A DNA stretch of 64,000 nt from Pampus argenteus. Taxonomy: Eukaryota; Chordata; Actinopteri; Scombriformes; Stromateidae. The translations under genes and the position numbers were made by a program. Position 1 is the stretch's first letter. Every line of letters starts with the position of its first letter. The stretch spans positions 15,554,001 through 15,618,000 of the forward strand of contig CM072877.1 in the NCBI GenBank assembly GCA_036937835.1. Reading direction: 5' to 3'. This document shows, piece by piece, positions 1 through 12,361 of this stretch. The notes below the pieces were generated by a model. That model worked only from the letters and a program-made list of their open reading frames with translations, did not search any database and was not told where the DNA came from.

Positions 1-208
1 TACAACATTTTTATTCTTAATCTTGCAGATTACTAAAGCAGCTCTATTTGCTTTATGCCACTGAACTGAATATAGTCATATTGTTTTTTTCTTTATGAAA
101 CGTTCCAGTATTCCACTTTAATCTGTCTCGAGACACATTCACATGTCTTCCTTTTTATATCAATGTGTATTTTCTTTTGAGAATTTAAGACTTTGACTTC
201 TTCCAAAG
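1..208 (+). other. PTPN13 intron (partial) at the left edge
   Basis: Non-coding, AT-rich sequence that ends in an acceptor AG at 207-208 immediately before the first PTPN13 exon in the window. The 5' part of the gene (KIND domain and most of the FERM domain in the human protein) must lie to the left. Nothing else is visible here. Confidence 0.75.
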
Positions 209-672
209 GTGAGCCAAAGGCTGACAGAATATGGGGTACATTTCCATCGGGTGCTTCCTGAGAAGAGGTCTCAGACAGGCATCATGCTGGGTGTCTACTC
301 CAAGGGGGTGCTTATCTTTGAAGTGCTCAACGGAAATCGAACACCGGTACTAAGGTTCCCCTGGAGGGAGACTAAGAAGATTTCCTTTACAGTATGAACT
401 TGTCTTTATTATCAGAAATAAAATGGTTACACTATAGTAAATACAGTTTATTCACTATAAATTAGCCCCATTGATCCTGACTTTCATTTTTTTACGTGTC
501 GTCCTGAAGAAAAAGAAGATTTGCCTTCAGAACACATCTGATGGGATTAAGCACCTGTTTCAGACAGACAGCAACAAGACCTGTCAGTATCTGCTACAGC
601 TCTGCTCTGATCAGCACAAGTTCCACCTGCAGATGAAGGCCCGCCAAAACAACCAGGAGCTGCAGGACTTGG
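209..672 (+). other. PTPN13: PTPN13 end of FERM domain (F3/PH-like lobe)
   Basis: Two exons, 209-391 (phase 0 at both ends) and 510-672. The translation starts VSQRLTEYGVHFHRV and runs through FPWRETKKISF to a lysine-rich start of the second exon, closely following the C-terminal FERM lobe of human PTPN13. FERM domains bind phosphoinositides and membrane-protein tails. The F1 and F2 lobes are outside the window. Confidence 0.93.
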
Positions 673-3600
673 GTAGGAAAGAAGTGACAATTCACATAGT
701 ACGACTTCAAACCGATGTGAACAAGACCAGTCAGCAGTTACATTCACACTCGCATAGATAAAGGTTAACATAACAAAAAAAGACCCACTGATGAGAGAGA
801 GAGGCAAACCTCCTGATAATATCAACGCTAACTACTCTGTTTCCTCCAGCAGCTGCATGTGTCAGCCGTCCCATCCCACACAGTCTCCAGATAGAAGCTA
901 ATGCCCACTCATTTCCTTCTCTTACAAGTTCACATTAGTTCAGATTAAATATTTGTCGTTTGCTGTGCAATAATATTTTGATCAACATGTTATAATAATT
1001 ACCAATTTATATCTGAGAGAGCCCCATCACTTTTAACAAGGTTTCATTTCTACACATATATTCCTGTTATCTACTGTGCATGTGGTGCATTGCTCAGTTT
1101 GATATATTTTACTAGAACAACTTTGTCTATATCACTCCCCAAAGTCCCACCAGATTGTTGCCATAAACACAACTAGGTTCATAAATGTATGTCTGCCAGG
1201 GAGACTGTCCAGACCATTAGCTATGATGATTAAAGATGGATATCTCAAGAACATAAAGAGTGCAAAGGATAGCGCCTGCTTTTCCGTCTAGACAATAATT
1301 ACTCCAGGCTGCAGTTTGGTGTTAATGACACAGATCATCACTTTGGTGTTGTTCCTTGGATTTTCCCCTGCTTTACTTTTTTTTCAAGTTTGTCTTATAC
1401 TTCTGTTTTATAATTGAAAACAAACAAATGGTATTATTAATTAACATTACCTAACAGTAATGTTCTGTTTGGTTCTTCCTCGTAATCAGAGAACTGCCCC
1501 CTGAGCAGCTTGCAGTATTCCTTTGACCCTCGGAGTGGAGACGCAGTGGGGAGGACGGTGAGCTCAGGCAGCCTGGCCCCCAGCTTATCGACACGCTCCG
1601 ACCCGGACCACCTGAAGAGGATCTCCTACTCGGAGGTGGCCCTCAACAAGGCACCATCCGGCCCGCTATTAGTCCAAGATGAGCTTCATTTTCCAGGTTT
1701 CAATCCAGCTGCCTCCGCGGTCCACTCCAATCCCCGGATAATGAGCCGCTCCCACCACAACCTAGGACAGATGCCAGAGTCCGCAGAGCACCGCGTGGCA
1801 GAGTCATATCATGGACAGTCGCACAACAGACTGAGCCAGGCACAACCCAACCAAGTGGCCTCTCACTTCCAGCAACACCAGCGAGCCAGCTCAGACACAG
1901 ATTCCCTCTCACACCAACAGGACAAGTGAGTTTGTTAAGAGAACTTGAATACACTAGTATGTGAAAGAGTACTTCTGAATTAAACTATTGCAGGTTTTGT
2001 AAATGTAGACTTTTTTTCTTTGTGGCATTTGGTTTCTTTCCTATTCATTAAATTATACAGACACTGGAATATGTTCATGCATTTTACTTAATTCTTCAGT
2101 ATCGTATTTCAGGCTGTGAAATGGGATCAGGTGCTTATTCATGAAGTCTTCAGTGTCTCACTGTAGGAACAACTGAGGTTACTAATTAAAGATTTGTTGC
2201 TGGGACTATAGCTTTTCCTAATGCTACAGGGACACGGAGAACTCTACCTCTAACCTCTAATTAACCCTCTGGGGGTCTGTGTTTACATGAGATTGCCTAC
2301 TAGTGTGTGTTTCTATTTTAATTAGAAACAAACCTGTTTTAGGGATAGTTGCTCCCTCTCATGTCAGCTTCACAAATAACATGCGATTTTAAGTTGATTT
2401 AGAATCAACCAATCATGAGAGTGAACATGTGTTAAATGTAGCCGAGCCCACCTTTTTTTAATATACATTGTCTCCTCTGCTCCCGTTCAGAGAGATAAGC
2501 TAAACATCTTCTTCTCCTTCTCTGACCTACTCAGATCATTTGGATCGGTGTCCCACGGCAGCCCAACCTGGAGCCGCACTAGGTCCAAAAAAGAATCAGA
2601 CTCGTCTTCCATAGAGGATACCGGCCATGCATACGTAGTAGGTGAGGATGCTGACCTGTGTAGGATGATCCTGTTCACTGGTGAAGCACCAGTGATGCAG
2701 ACTTTCCATCTGAATGTAAATCTGTGCTCATATAGATCTATGTAACTGTAATTCTAGTAAAGACTCTAGAGTCTAGTTTTTTGTTGTTGTTGTATTGAAT
2801 TGAGGAAAGGGATATTTTGCTATTAACTGTAATTAATTATTTGCTGTAATTTAGACCATTTATGTAATGATAATATTCCTTGGTTCTGGATGTGAGTCTA
2901 TTTTGTTTACTTCATATTAAAGTCATATAATGAACATGCCAGGGCCTTCTGCATATTATCAAGTAATGATGTTACATGTTATATAAATACTTTACTGTAT
3001 TATTGCTTATAAATTTTTTTTAAAAATAATGTACAATGCTTGAATGTGGCCTTGCTTATCTCTTATGTTCCTTTGCAGGGGTCAGTATGCACAGCGCCTC
3101 CGGACCACTGTCTACTCCAGCCTCTGTTAATGGTGTGTATTACATAGTCAATAGCTGTTCTTGCTTTTGCACTAGAATAATGTCAAAATGGAGGGAATAT
3201 CCTTCTACTCCACCATCACACATTTTATAACGCTGTTAATCCTCCCTTTCAATCTGTTGAACCATATGCTGACTGTGGTACGGCAAAGTACAGATATACA
3301 TACTAAATCAGGATTACGTCATGAATTGAGTCTCTGTGTTGCCTGCCTGTAGAATTTAATTCTGGCTGGACTCCCACCGTTTTAATAGCTAAACTCGTGA
3401 CCTCCCCTTTCATCCTAGCTTAGCATGTCTTTTTCAAGCCCATTAGCCAACAGTGCTCATATGAAGCCGTCATCCACACTGTAGGCTTGGCTGGGCTGAT
3501 TAATAGCTCACATGTGTAGATGTATTAATACTCTAAACACCAAAATTGCAATATGATGCATCAGTCAGAAGTGGCAGAACTAATACCATATATTTAAAAT

Positions 3601-6600
3601 ATATACCAGTTAATATAATAGATGTCTTTTTACTGCACAGATTCACTAAAGAAAAAGCTCAATGCCTTACCTTCTCCAGAGAGAGAAATCACAACTGTAA
3701 ACCTGAAGAAAGATGTGAAATATGGCCTGGGTAAGGGCGTATATTCTTTTCTTATTTTTTTCCTAAAATAAGAACTCAATTTCACGCCGTCTCTGTCGCC
3801 ACTTCTCAGCTGTCAGAGATGACAAGTATTATAAACTGCATTTTAAGGCACTTGTGTTCCCCTGATGCTTTGTGTTTTGGATGTGTGTGTGTGTATATAC
3901 ATGTATGTGTTTAGATCTGTTTGTGCTCGTGTGTGTTCTCTAGGGTTCCAGGTTGTGGGAGGGGAGAACTCTGGTCGCATGGACCTTGGCACCATCATTA
4001 GCTCCATCACTCCTGGGGGTCCCGCTGATGTCAACGGCTCTCTCAAACCAGGTAAGTCAATTTTTGCTCTTTCTTCTAAATGATTAAATTATGTTTTGTG
4101 TTTGTCTGTTTGTTTGTTTGTTTGTTTGTTTGTTTGTTGAGTGCTGTGATAATGTTAAATAGTTGACCCAGTTTCAGTTTTATGTTTTGCCACTTTGTTT
4201 TGTGCCATTTGTAACAGTTGTAATGTTGATGCAGGTGATCGCCTGATCTCTGTGAATGATGTAAACCTGGAAGGGCTCTCTCATGCCACCACTGTTGACA
4301 TCCTCCAAAATGCGCCTGATGACATTACTCTGGTGGTGTCACAGCCCAAAGAGAGGCTCTACAAAGGTAAAAGCAGCGATATGAGTGTCATTTTCTTTTT
4401 GTTGCTATGTGTAAAATTCACGTCTTTTGTTGTTACTCCTAATATCCTTGTTTTTGTTTTTAGCAGACTCTTCATCAAGCTATGTCCCCTGCCAGACCAA
4501 GTCTTCATTGAAGGCACTTAACTCCGGCCGAGACTTTGATACCTCCTCAGAGGAGCACGTAGGAACAGGAAGCCCCAGCCCTCCTCTCCACAGCACTGGC
4601 ACACCGTCATCCGCCTCCTCCCCAGTCCACCAGAACACCAGCCTCAGTTCTCAGGACTCCAGGACAAGCAGCGTTGCTAGAATAAGCCAACTCCCTGCTA
4701 ATGGCGTTCAGCAGTGCCTCGAGACAGCTACAGCCACCAACACAGCTGCACCTGTTGCCCAGCATCATAGACCAGAACCTAATGTGGGTTTGGATCCTAC
4801 GCCGCCAGCTTTGCCGCCCAAAACTAGGAAAGTTAAAGTCTCAGAGGCTCCCAAAGTTTCTGAGCATTCTGACTGGGGTGATTCAGACATGGATGAGGAG
4901 ACTTATTCCAGTAGTCAAGAGAAACTCAAGGTCAAAAAGGTACTGCCGTTATGTTTATGGATTCATTGTTGTAAATATATTCTTTGCACATCACCCTACA
5001 TGGTAGCTGTCTACTCGCCAAAACTATGATTCAAAACAGATACAAATCAATTTGTGGTACAGAACAAAAAATCAGTTTGATTCTTCCATATTTAAGCATT
5101 ACAAGTGAGCAATCAGAAGCTTGGTACAACTAACTGCCTGCTGTATATAACCTTTACCTATCATTGCATTTACAGAGTTAATGCAAGGCAGTTTGCTACT
5201 TGTACATTGCATGTCATGTGCTTATTTTCTTCTCGGCCGAACCCAGTTCAGTCTCCTTGCTCTCCCTTGATTCCTTTTTTCTTTTTTCTTTCTGCATGTT
5301 CCAGCTTGTGATAATTCACCTTAATACCCTGTTCTCTGTTTGCAGGAATACATCATGGAAAATTTAAATGGTAATGCCCCAGGGGTCAATAGTCTCCGTC
5401 CAGGAGAACTATTTGACGTTGAGCTGTCCAAAAACGACAGCAGCCTGGGCATAAGTGTCACGGTACTGTTCGGCAAGGTTTTCACCCTCTTTGTTTTGCC
5501 CCCCTTTCCCTCCTCATCTTGTCACTGTTGTCCGTTTGTGTTTATATGGTGCCTGGTGTGGTTTGCTTTCCTAATGCTGTATGCTGTCAAATCTGGAAGC
5601 TCTTGTGTGAATATTCACCACCCCTGCTCTCTTTGCATGCTACATTTATTTAATTTTAATCAATAGGGCTTTTTTTTTAATGTCATACAGTTGCAGGTGC
5701 AGTTTTAGTGCCTTCAAAGTAAAGACAAAAAACACTTTAAACAGAACTTGTGACCTTTCAATTGGTCACTTATATATTGATTGTTGACTAATGTAATTTG
5801 TCTCTTAGGCATTTTAAACACCTTATTAATTGGCATGGCTTCATTTACTTTGTAGGCACATTTAACACTTAATAACAAATCACTTGACCGTGTATCTTCT
5901 AACAAGGGTTATATATTTCAAGACTTATCGTAACCAAATGGACACTGAATATGAATTCATATCACCTGATCATCATCATCATCATGAGATTTAACCTCAT
6001 TTATTGTGTGAATAACATCACAGTGGAGGTTTTTTTTCAGTTTACAACTAAATCATGCCCAATGATAACTATGACATGACTATGATAAGAGCTTTATTCC
6101 ATATTGTTTTACTGTTGCATAAGAAATAATGTAATAAATGAACAAAACACAACTTGCCTACAGTGAAAGACATTATAACCTTATTCAATGTCAATAAGAT
6201 GTAAAAGGGTCATTATGAAAAATAGAAACTGGGGCTGTGATTTTGCTGGAAGAGAGGGTGAGTCAATCTGAGGATGATTTCAGGCATCAAGTCACTTGTG
6301 ATAATAATCTCACAACAACAGGTGAAACAGTCAAAGGACAGAAGACAGAATTTAACTGCTGAAAACGTAAATACACATAAATCCTTCCTATTGAATTGGG
6401 TTTCACTGCTCTGATAGTCAGCTGATGACATTTTTAAAGCAACATTAAACAGTAGCAGTACAGTTTTGGGTGTGTCAGAAGTGGCAACACCAACTCTAAA
6501 GCTGAATCTGAGCCAGGTATTTTGCAAACTAACTAAATCTTCCAAACCTGATTGTCTTCTTTGTGGTTCTAGTGAAAGGTGATTGACAGGATATTATTTA

Positions 6601-9600
6601 GTGATTATAGTATGTCACTATATTGAAATGTTAACTTTATAGGAAGGTTTGACCTGGATTGTTTTTAGCTTTTTTTTTTATATTTACAAAAATATCAAAA
6701 TTATATTTTATATTGATTATTTCTAAGTTTCAGTACGAAATGAATAAAGCATTTATCATTTAACAGTTCATTTGAAATGAAAAAAAAAAAAAAAAAACCC
6801 TCCACACTTACCATCAATCCCCATATATATACACATATGATGTACTGTTTTCTCTTTCTGGCTAATTATTCATTCCTTTTTAAGGGGGGAGTCAACACAA
6901 CTGTTCGACATGGAGGCATCTACGTCAAAGCCATCATACCAAAAGGAGCTGCTGAGCTGGATGGAAGGATACAGAAAGGTAATAAACACTGATGCTACAA
7001 GTAATGACAAAAAGACACTAGACTACAATTAGACTGAGAATTAATTTAGACTCTTGTTGTTTTAATTTCATTTTAACACTCTCTTTGTCTGTCTTTCGCT
7101 CAGGGGATCGTGTGGTGGCCGTCAATGGAAAGAGTCTGGAGGGCGCCACTCACCAGCAAGCAGTAGAGGTTCTCAGAGACACTGGCCAGGTGAGGGAGGA
7201 CATTTACCACAAGCACCATGCTGACTGTTTAGTTTAGTTGTTTCCCAGCTGACCAGTAACACTACGTGTCATCACACACTCCTTTAGACAGTGCACTTGT
7301 TACTGGAGAAGGGTCACCTGCCTGCAGACAGTGTCCATGCTCCCCTCACGCCTCAGTGCACTCCGCCGTGTGCTGACAGTGTCCAAGACCAGACCAAGAA
7401 CAAAGAGCAGCCACTTGAGGTCAAAGACAAACCAGAGTATAGCTTCCTGACACAAGGTGAGACAACAAAATAAGACATCTCAAACAGCTGGATCATTTTT
7501 GGTAACCAAAACTTAAAGGTGACCCATTATAAGCTCTCTTTGTTTTTTTATTTTAGTTGAAAACATCTCGAGTACATCTCGTGCCATATAAATGTTTAGA
7601 GTACACAAGGATGGTAATAAAGGCAATAAGGAAAACACTTTTTAGGGGAATATAATTCTTAATAGTGTTACACTAAACCTCTGTGTTCTCTCTAAACAAA
7701 GTTTCTGTTGATGATCTCATTTGAAAGAAAACGAGCATGTGTGTTCAACCCATTAGCTGCACACTGCTGCTAATTTAGAGCTTGGTGTCTGGATGTAGAA
7801 AACCCTTGTGCTGCTTTCCTAGAACTAGACATGTTTGTTTTTGTCGACCTGCTCATAGATGAGAAGCTCAGCATGTACTCATATTCCTGTTTATAGTATA
7901 AACAATATCTATGATACATTACATTTTGTTTTGTGGATGGTGTAGATGTGTTTCAGAACGGATTATCAGTGACTATTGGTGTTATTTTGTTGATCCCACA
8001 GAGAGAAATTCCTCTTTTCTGAAACACCAAAAGTAGTTAAATACACGGGAAATCAGGGCAAATCCAATGATGGTAAACATCCCTGTTTCTGCAGAAAGGA
8101 TGACGCATTCATTCTTTTGTACACTGCAGGGATATGTTTGCTCTCTGCAGAGAGTTACTAAGTTTGCACAAACACAGAACAGAATTTGATTATTGTGAAT
8201 AACCAGACTAACGTAATAGACCGAGAGAAGCATTTACATGGTACAGTAACTTGATCACCCAAGCGATTTGTTTTCTAATTGGCTTTGTGTCTGGAAGGAT
8301 ATGTGACCCCGTCAGGAAAACAGTGACACAATGTTGATGTGCTCAGAAGTGTTTTTTTGAGTTTCAGAGTTTTATCACAGGACTCCAAACAGATTGACAG
8401 CTAAAGCGTGTCCAGTTCACTGTACCTGCATGTGTTTGTCCCCACAGATAATGTGTTTGAGGTGTGCCTACTGAAGAACACGTCAGGCCTGGGTTTCAGT
8501 TTCAGTCGAGAGGAGAACATCCCTGACGAGCCTCCCGGCTCCAGCATGGTGCGGGTTAAAAAACTGTTTCCTGGTCAACCAGCTGCTGAAAGCGGTCGCA
8601 TCAACGTGGGTGACGTCATCCTGCGGGTCAATCAAACCCATCTTAAAGGACTCTCACAACACGTACGGAAGATATATCTTTTCCTGCTACGGCCACGCCG
8701 TGATAGAAATGGAAATCAAATTGGATCCAAATGTTATTTGATACCATAATTTATTTGGAATTGTGTGTGTTCTCCCATGTGTGCACACAGGAGGTGATAT
8801 CAGCGTTGCGAGGAACAGGACAGGAGGTGACTTTGCTCCTCTGTAGACCTGAACGTGGCATTCTTCCTGAGTTGGACACTTCAACTTTGGTGGGGATCTC
8901 CAGTAATCAAGCATTCTCATATTTGCAAAATAAGCAAATAATACTCTTTGGGGGAATTTTCAAGAAACATTTATAATTTTTATTTCTTCCCAGACGCCGA
9001 TGGCATCACCCAGAAAGGAGCCAGTGACCCAGGCAGAGCCCAGTCTGAGTTTAGGCAGGAATACCTCTCCTCAAGGTACAAAGGGCAAGAGGAGTCAAGG
9101 CCCTGTGGAGGAGGCCCTGGAGAGGCTGCTGCTCAAAATCCCCGGCCGACACAACAGCTACAGCGACAGTACTGATGGGGATGAGGAGGTGGAGGAAGCC
9201 TTCAGCCCGAGCACCCTGGAGAACAGCAGACAGACCTGGGAGCAGAGTGTCTACCAGACCCCCAGTAGCAACCTGGGTCTGGGACGCTACGACAGCACCG
9301 GTCAGCTGGACACCACTATCAACTCAGCCTTCTATTCCCCAAACCTGTCAATGACAAGATCAGACCTCAGCAAGAGGTACCTGAGCAGTGTTAAATTAAT
9401 AATGCTAATATCATCTGCATTACTGATATTTTCTGGTATCTCATATAATCTTTACTTTTTGAATATTTGGACAGGTGTCCTTCATCCCCTGTGAATCAGG
9501 AATCATCCCTCGCTGCCCCGAGTCCAGACCCCTTGCCTCCTCCTCTGCCTCTGCCCTTAAACCTCACTATGTCTGGCAATGGACAAGATATGGAGGAACT

Positions 9601-12326
9601 TGTCCCGGTAAGCACCAAGGAAGCTGTCTGACTAAAAAGTTAGTGATCTTAAAGTTTCTACACTTTGAATTAGGATTAACATTCTTCTCTGTTGTTAGGA
9701 AGGAGAGCTAAAGATCTCCTTGTTGAAGTCTGAAAAGGGCAGCCTGGGTTTCACCCTCACCAAAGGTAATGATCATGGATGTTACATCCATGACATCGTC
9801 CAGGATCCAGCCAAAGGAGATGGAAGGCTCAAGCCCGGGGACAGAATGATCATGGTGCAAATTTATCCCTCTATAATGTCTGATTCAAGTCACATCTGAA
9901 ACAGTTGTTGTAGTCATACTACCCAAATAGTGATTGTTTCAAACTTGGTCTCAAAGTGTATATGTATATGTGTCTGTGTCCAGGTGAACAGCACAGATGT
10001 GACCAATATGGGCCACACTGAAGTAGTTAATCTTGTGCGAGCAGCCCCTCGGATGGTTGACTTGGTTGTAGGGAGGGTCCTGGAGGCTCCTAAGCCCCCC
10101 ATAGAAGCCCACCAGCTGCCTGACATCTCTTTTAAGGGCAACCAAGAACCGCTGGGTAAGAAAAATAAAGTAAAAATATACTAAAAATCACTGGCATGCC
10201 TGAGCCTTGATCAGCTTTGCAATCCATCCCAGATGTTGCATTAGTGCTTCAAGTCAAATATAATCACTTTTATTCTGTCTTCAATTCCCAGGTTTGTTAC
10301 TGGATGGCGGTAGTGACAGCATGTATGGGGTCTTGTTTGTGAAAGACATCTTGCCAGGATCACTGGCCTATGAGGAAGGCAGTCTTAGACCACTTGACCT
10401 AATCCACTATATCAACGGCGCTCCCACCCAGGACCTTACCCTCAGTGAGAACACCAGACTCCTGGAGCTGTCCCTGGACAACCTGACTCTCAAGGCCACA
10501 AGGTATTCTGTCTAAGTGAACATTGTTAAGATGACTCAGTGTTGGACTTCTACAGAAGGTTAGTTTTTAGCTCAGTATATGTTTTAATAATTAAAATAAC
10601 TTTATTATTCTTCTTTTTTCTCTGGCTCAAAGGGATGGAAAGCCTGTTGTCCCCAAGCAGAGTGTTTCTTTTCTCAACAACAACATTAACCCCAAGGATT
10701 CATCCAGCATCAACGGTACGTCTGAAACGTTAGCGGTGCCATTTGTGAAAATCTTTATTATACCTACTATGTTGCTAATTATTGTCTTGACACTGTTCAA
10801 ATGCTTAACAACTATGGTGCCATTTGTTTTCTGTTAAAGGCTTTATTAAAGGAGACGATCCAAGAGATACAGAGTGTCTGGCAGCACTTTGTCCTTTAGA
10901 GGTAGGTTAAGAAATAAATACATTTTTATTTTGATGCTCTAGATTCCCTCTTTTTCTCTATAATTCAAGGTGAACCTCCAATTTCTGTATAGAAATTCCA
11001 ATCAAGAAAAATGTTGGATGTTTGTCAGTGGCAAAGATGTATCTATGTAGGTTGAGACATGCATCTCTATTCTTGTAGCAATGATGTTGTGACCCCCATC
11101 ATCATCAGCTTGTGCCCGTTTGAAACACATTTGTTTGTCAAATATGCAGGAGGACATCATAAAGCTGGATCTGCAGAAGCCACAGTCAGGAGGTCTGGGT
11201 TTCTCTGTGATCGGAGGGGAGAGAGGCATCTTTGTCAAGTCTATAACACCAGGAGGAATAGCAGAGTCCACAGGCAAGCTGCAAGTAGGAGACAGGCTGC
11301 TGAAAGTGAGTGATGTTTGACGTTTACATTTTGATCAGAATTTGTGTTAAATCTCATAACATTAATTTGTATTCTTTATATATCATTTCCACTGCAACTC
11401 AACCTGTTCCACCAGTAGAGGAAAACTCTCTTAGTTTGAAATTGATTATGACTGAATAGAAAAACGGATGAGTAATACTGTTGTCTTTAACTTACAGGTA
11501 AATGAAGAACTAATGACTGGCGTGTCCCACACCAAAGCTGTCACCACCATCCGTAAAGCTAAAGGCCTGGTACATCTTGTAGTGTCCAGACCGCCGGACC
11601 AGACCCCCAACACGTACCTGGCCTATCTGCCCATCAACTCTGATAAGTGCAATGGGAACACAGGTACATTTATAGCATTCATATGTATGTTTTGTCTGAT
11701 AATTGCTTTTTCTCATTTAAATCATTTTTATAAAGACCAAACATTGACATACAAATGTGACTAATAATAGTAACAAATTTCACTTGCACAACCCACTCTG
11801 TTTCCAGATCTGAGTGAGGACAGCGGAGTGAAGACTAAGCTTTGTAGTCCCCATGATGACCTTAAATCTGGCGGCTTCCCTCCATTACCACAAATAGGTA
11901 GAACATAGAGGCTAGAAAATGTACTGAAAATCTCAGTATGTTCAAAAACTACGATGAATGCAGTGAATTTTAGTAACAAAACGACTTACCTTCTCAGACT
12001 ATGAAGATGGTCCACTAGAGCAACAAAGACAGACGGAGCAGAGCGCAGAGCTTTCAGAGGACACAGACTGTGACGGCTCTTCTTTACCTGAAGACTCCCC
12101 TGAGGTACAAATTAAACCATCCACACCTAATGAAACACTGAAACTACCTGAAACTGGGTTATACCTGACTTTTTTTTGTACTTTATTTTGTTATGATTTA
12201 TTCATAATTAGAGTTCCCGTAAAGTGGAATGGCAAGAAGAGAGTGTGGATGATCCAAGAAATGAAAAGTAAGATTTTTCTTTTGGAATATACACCTGTGA
12301 CATGTGTGTGTATATGTGTATATGTG

Positions 12327-12361
<35 letters not shown>

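Noticed and set aside
851..890. A CTCCAG acceptor-like stretch after the second FERM exon of PTPN13
   Set aside because: No donor follows and the next exon (1490) already joins the previous one in phase.
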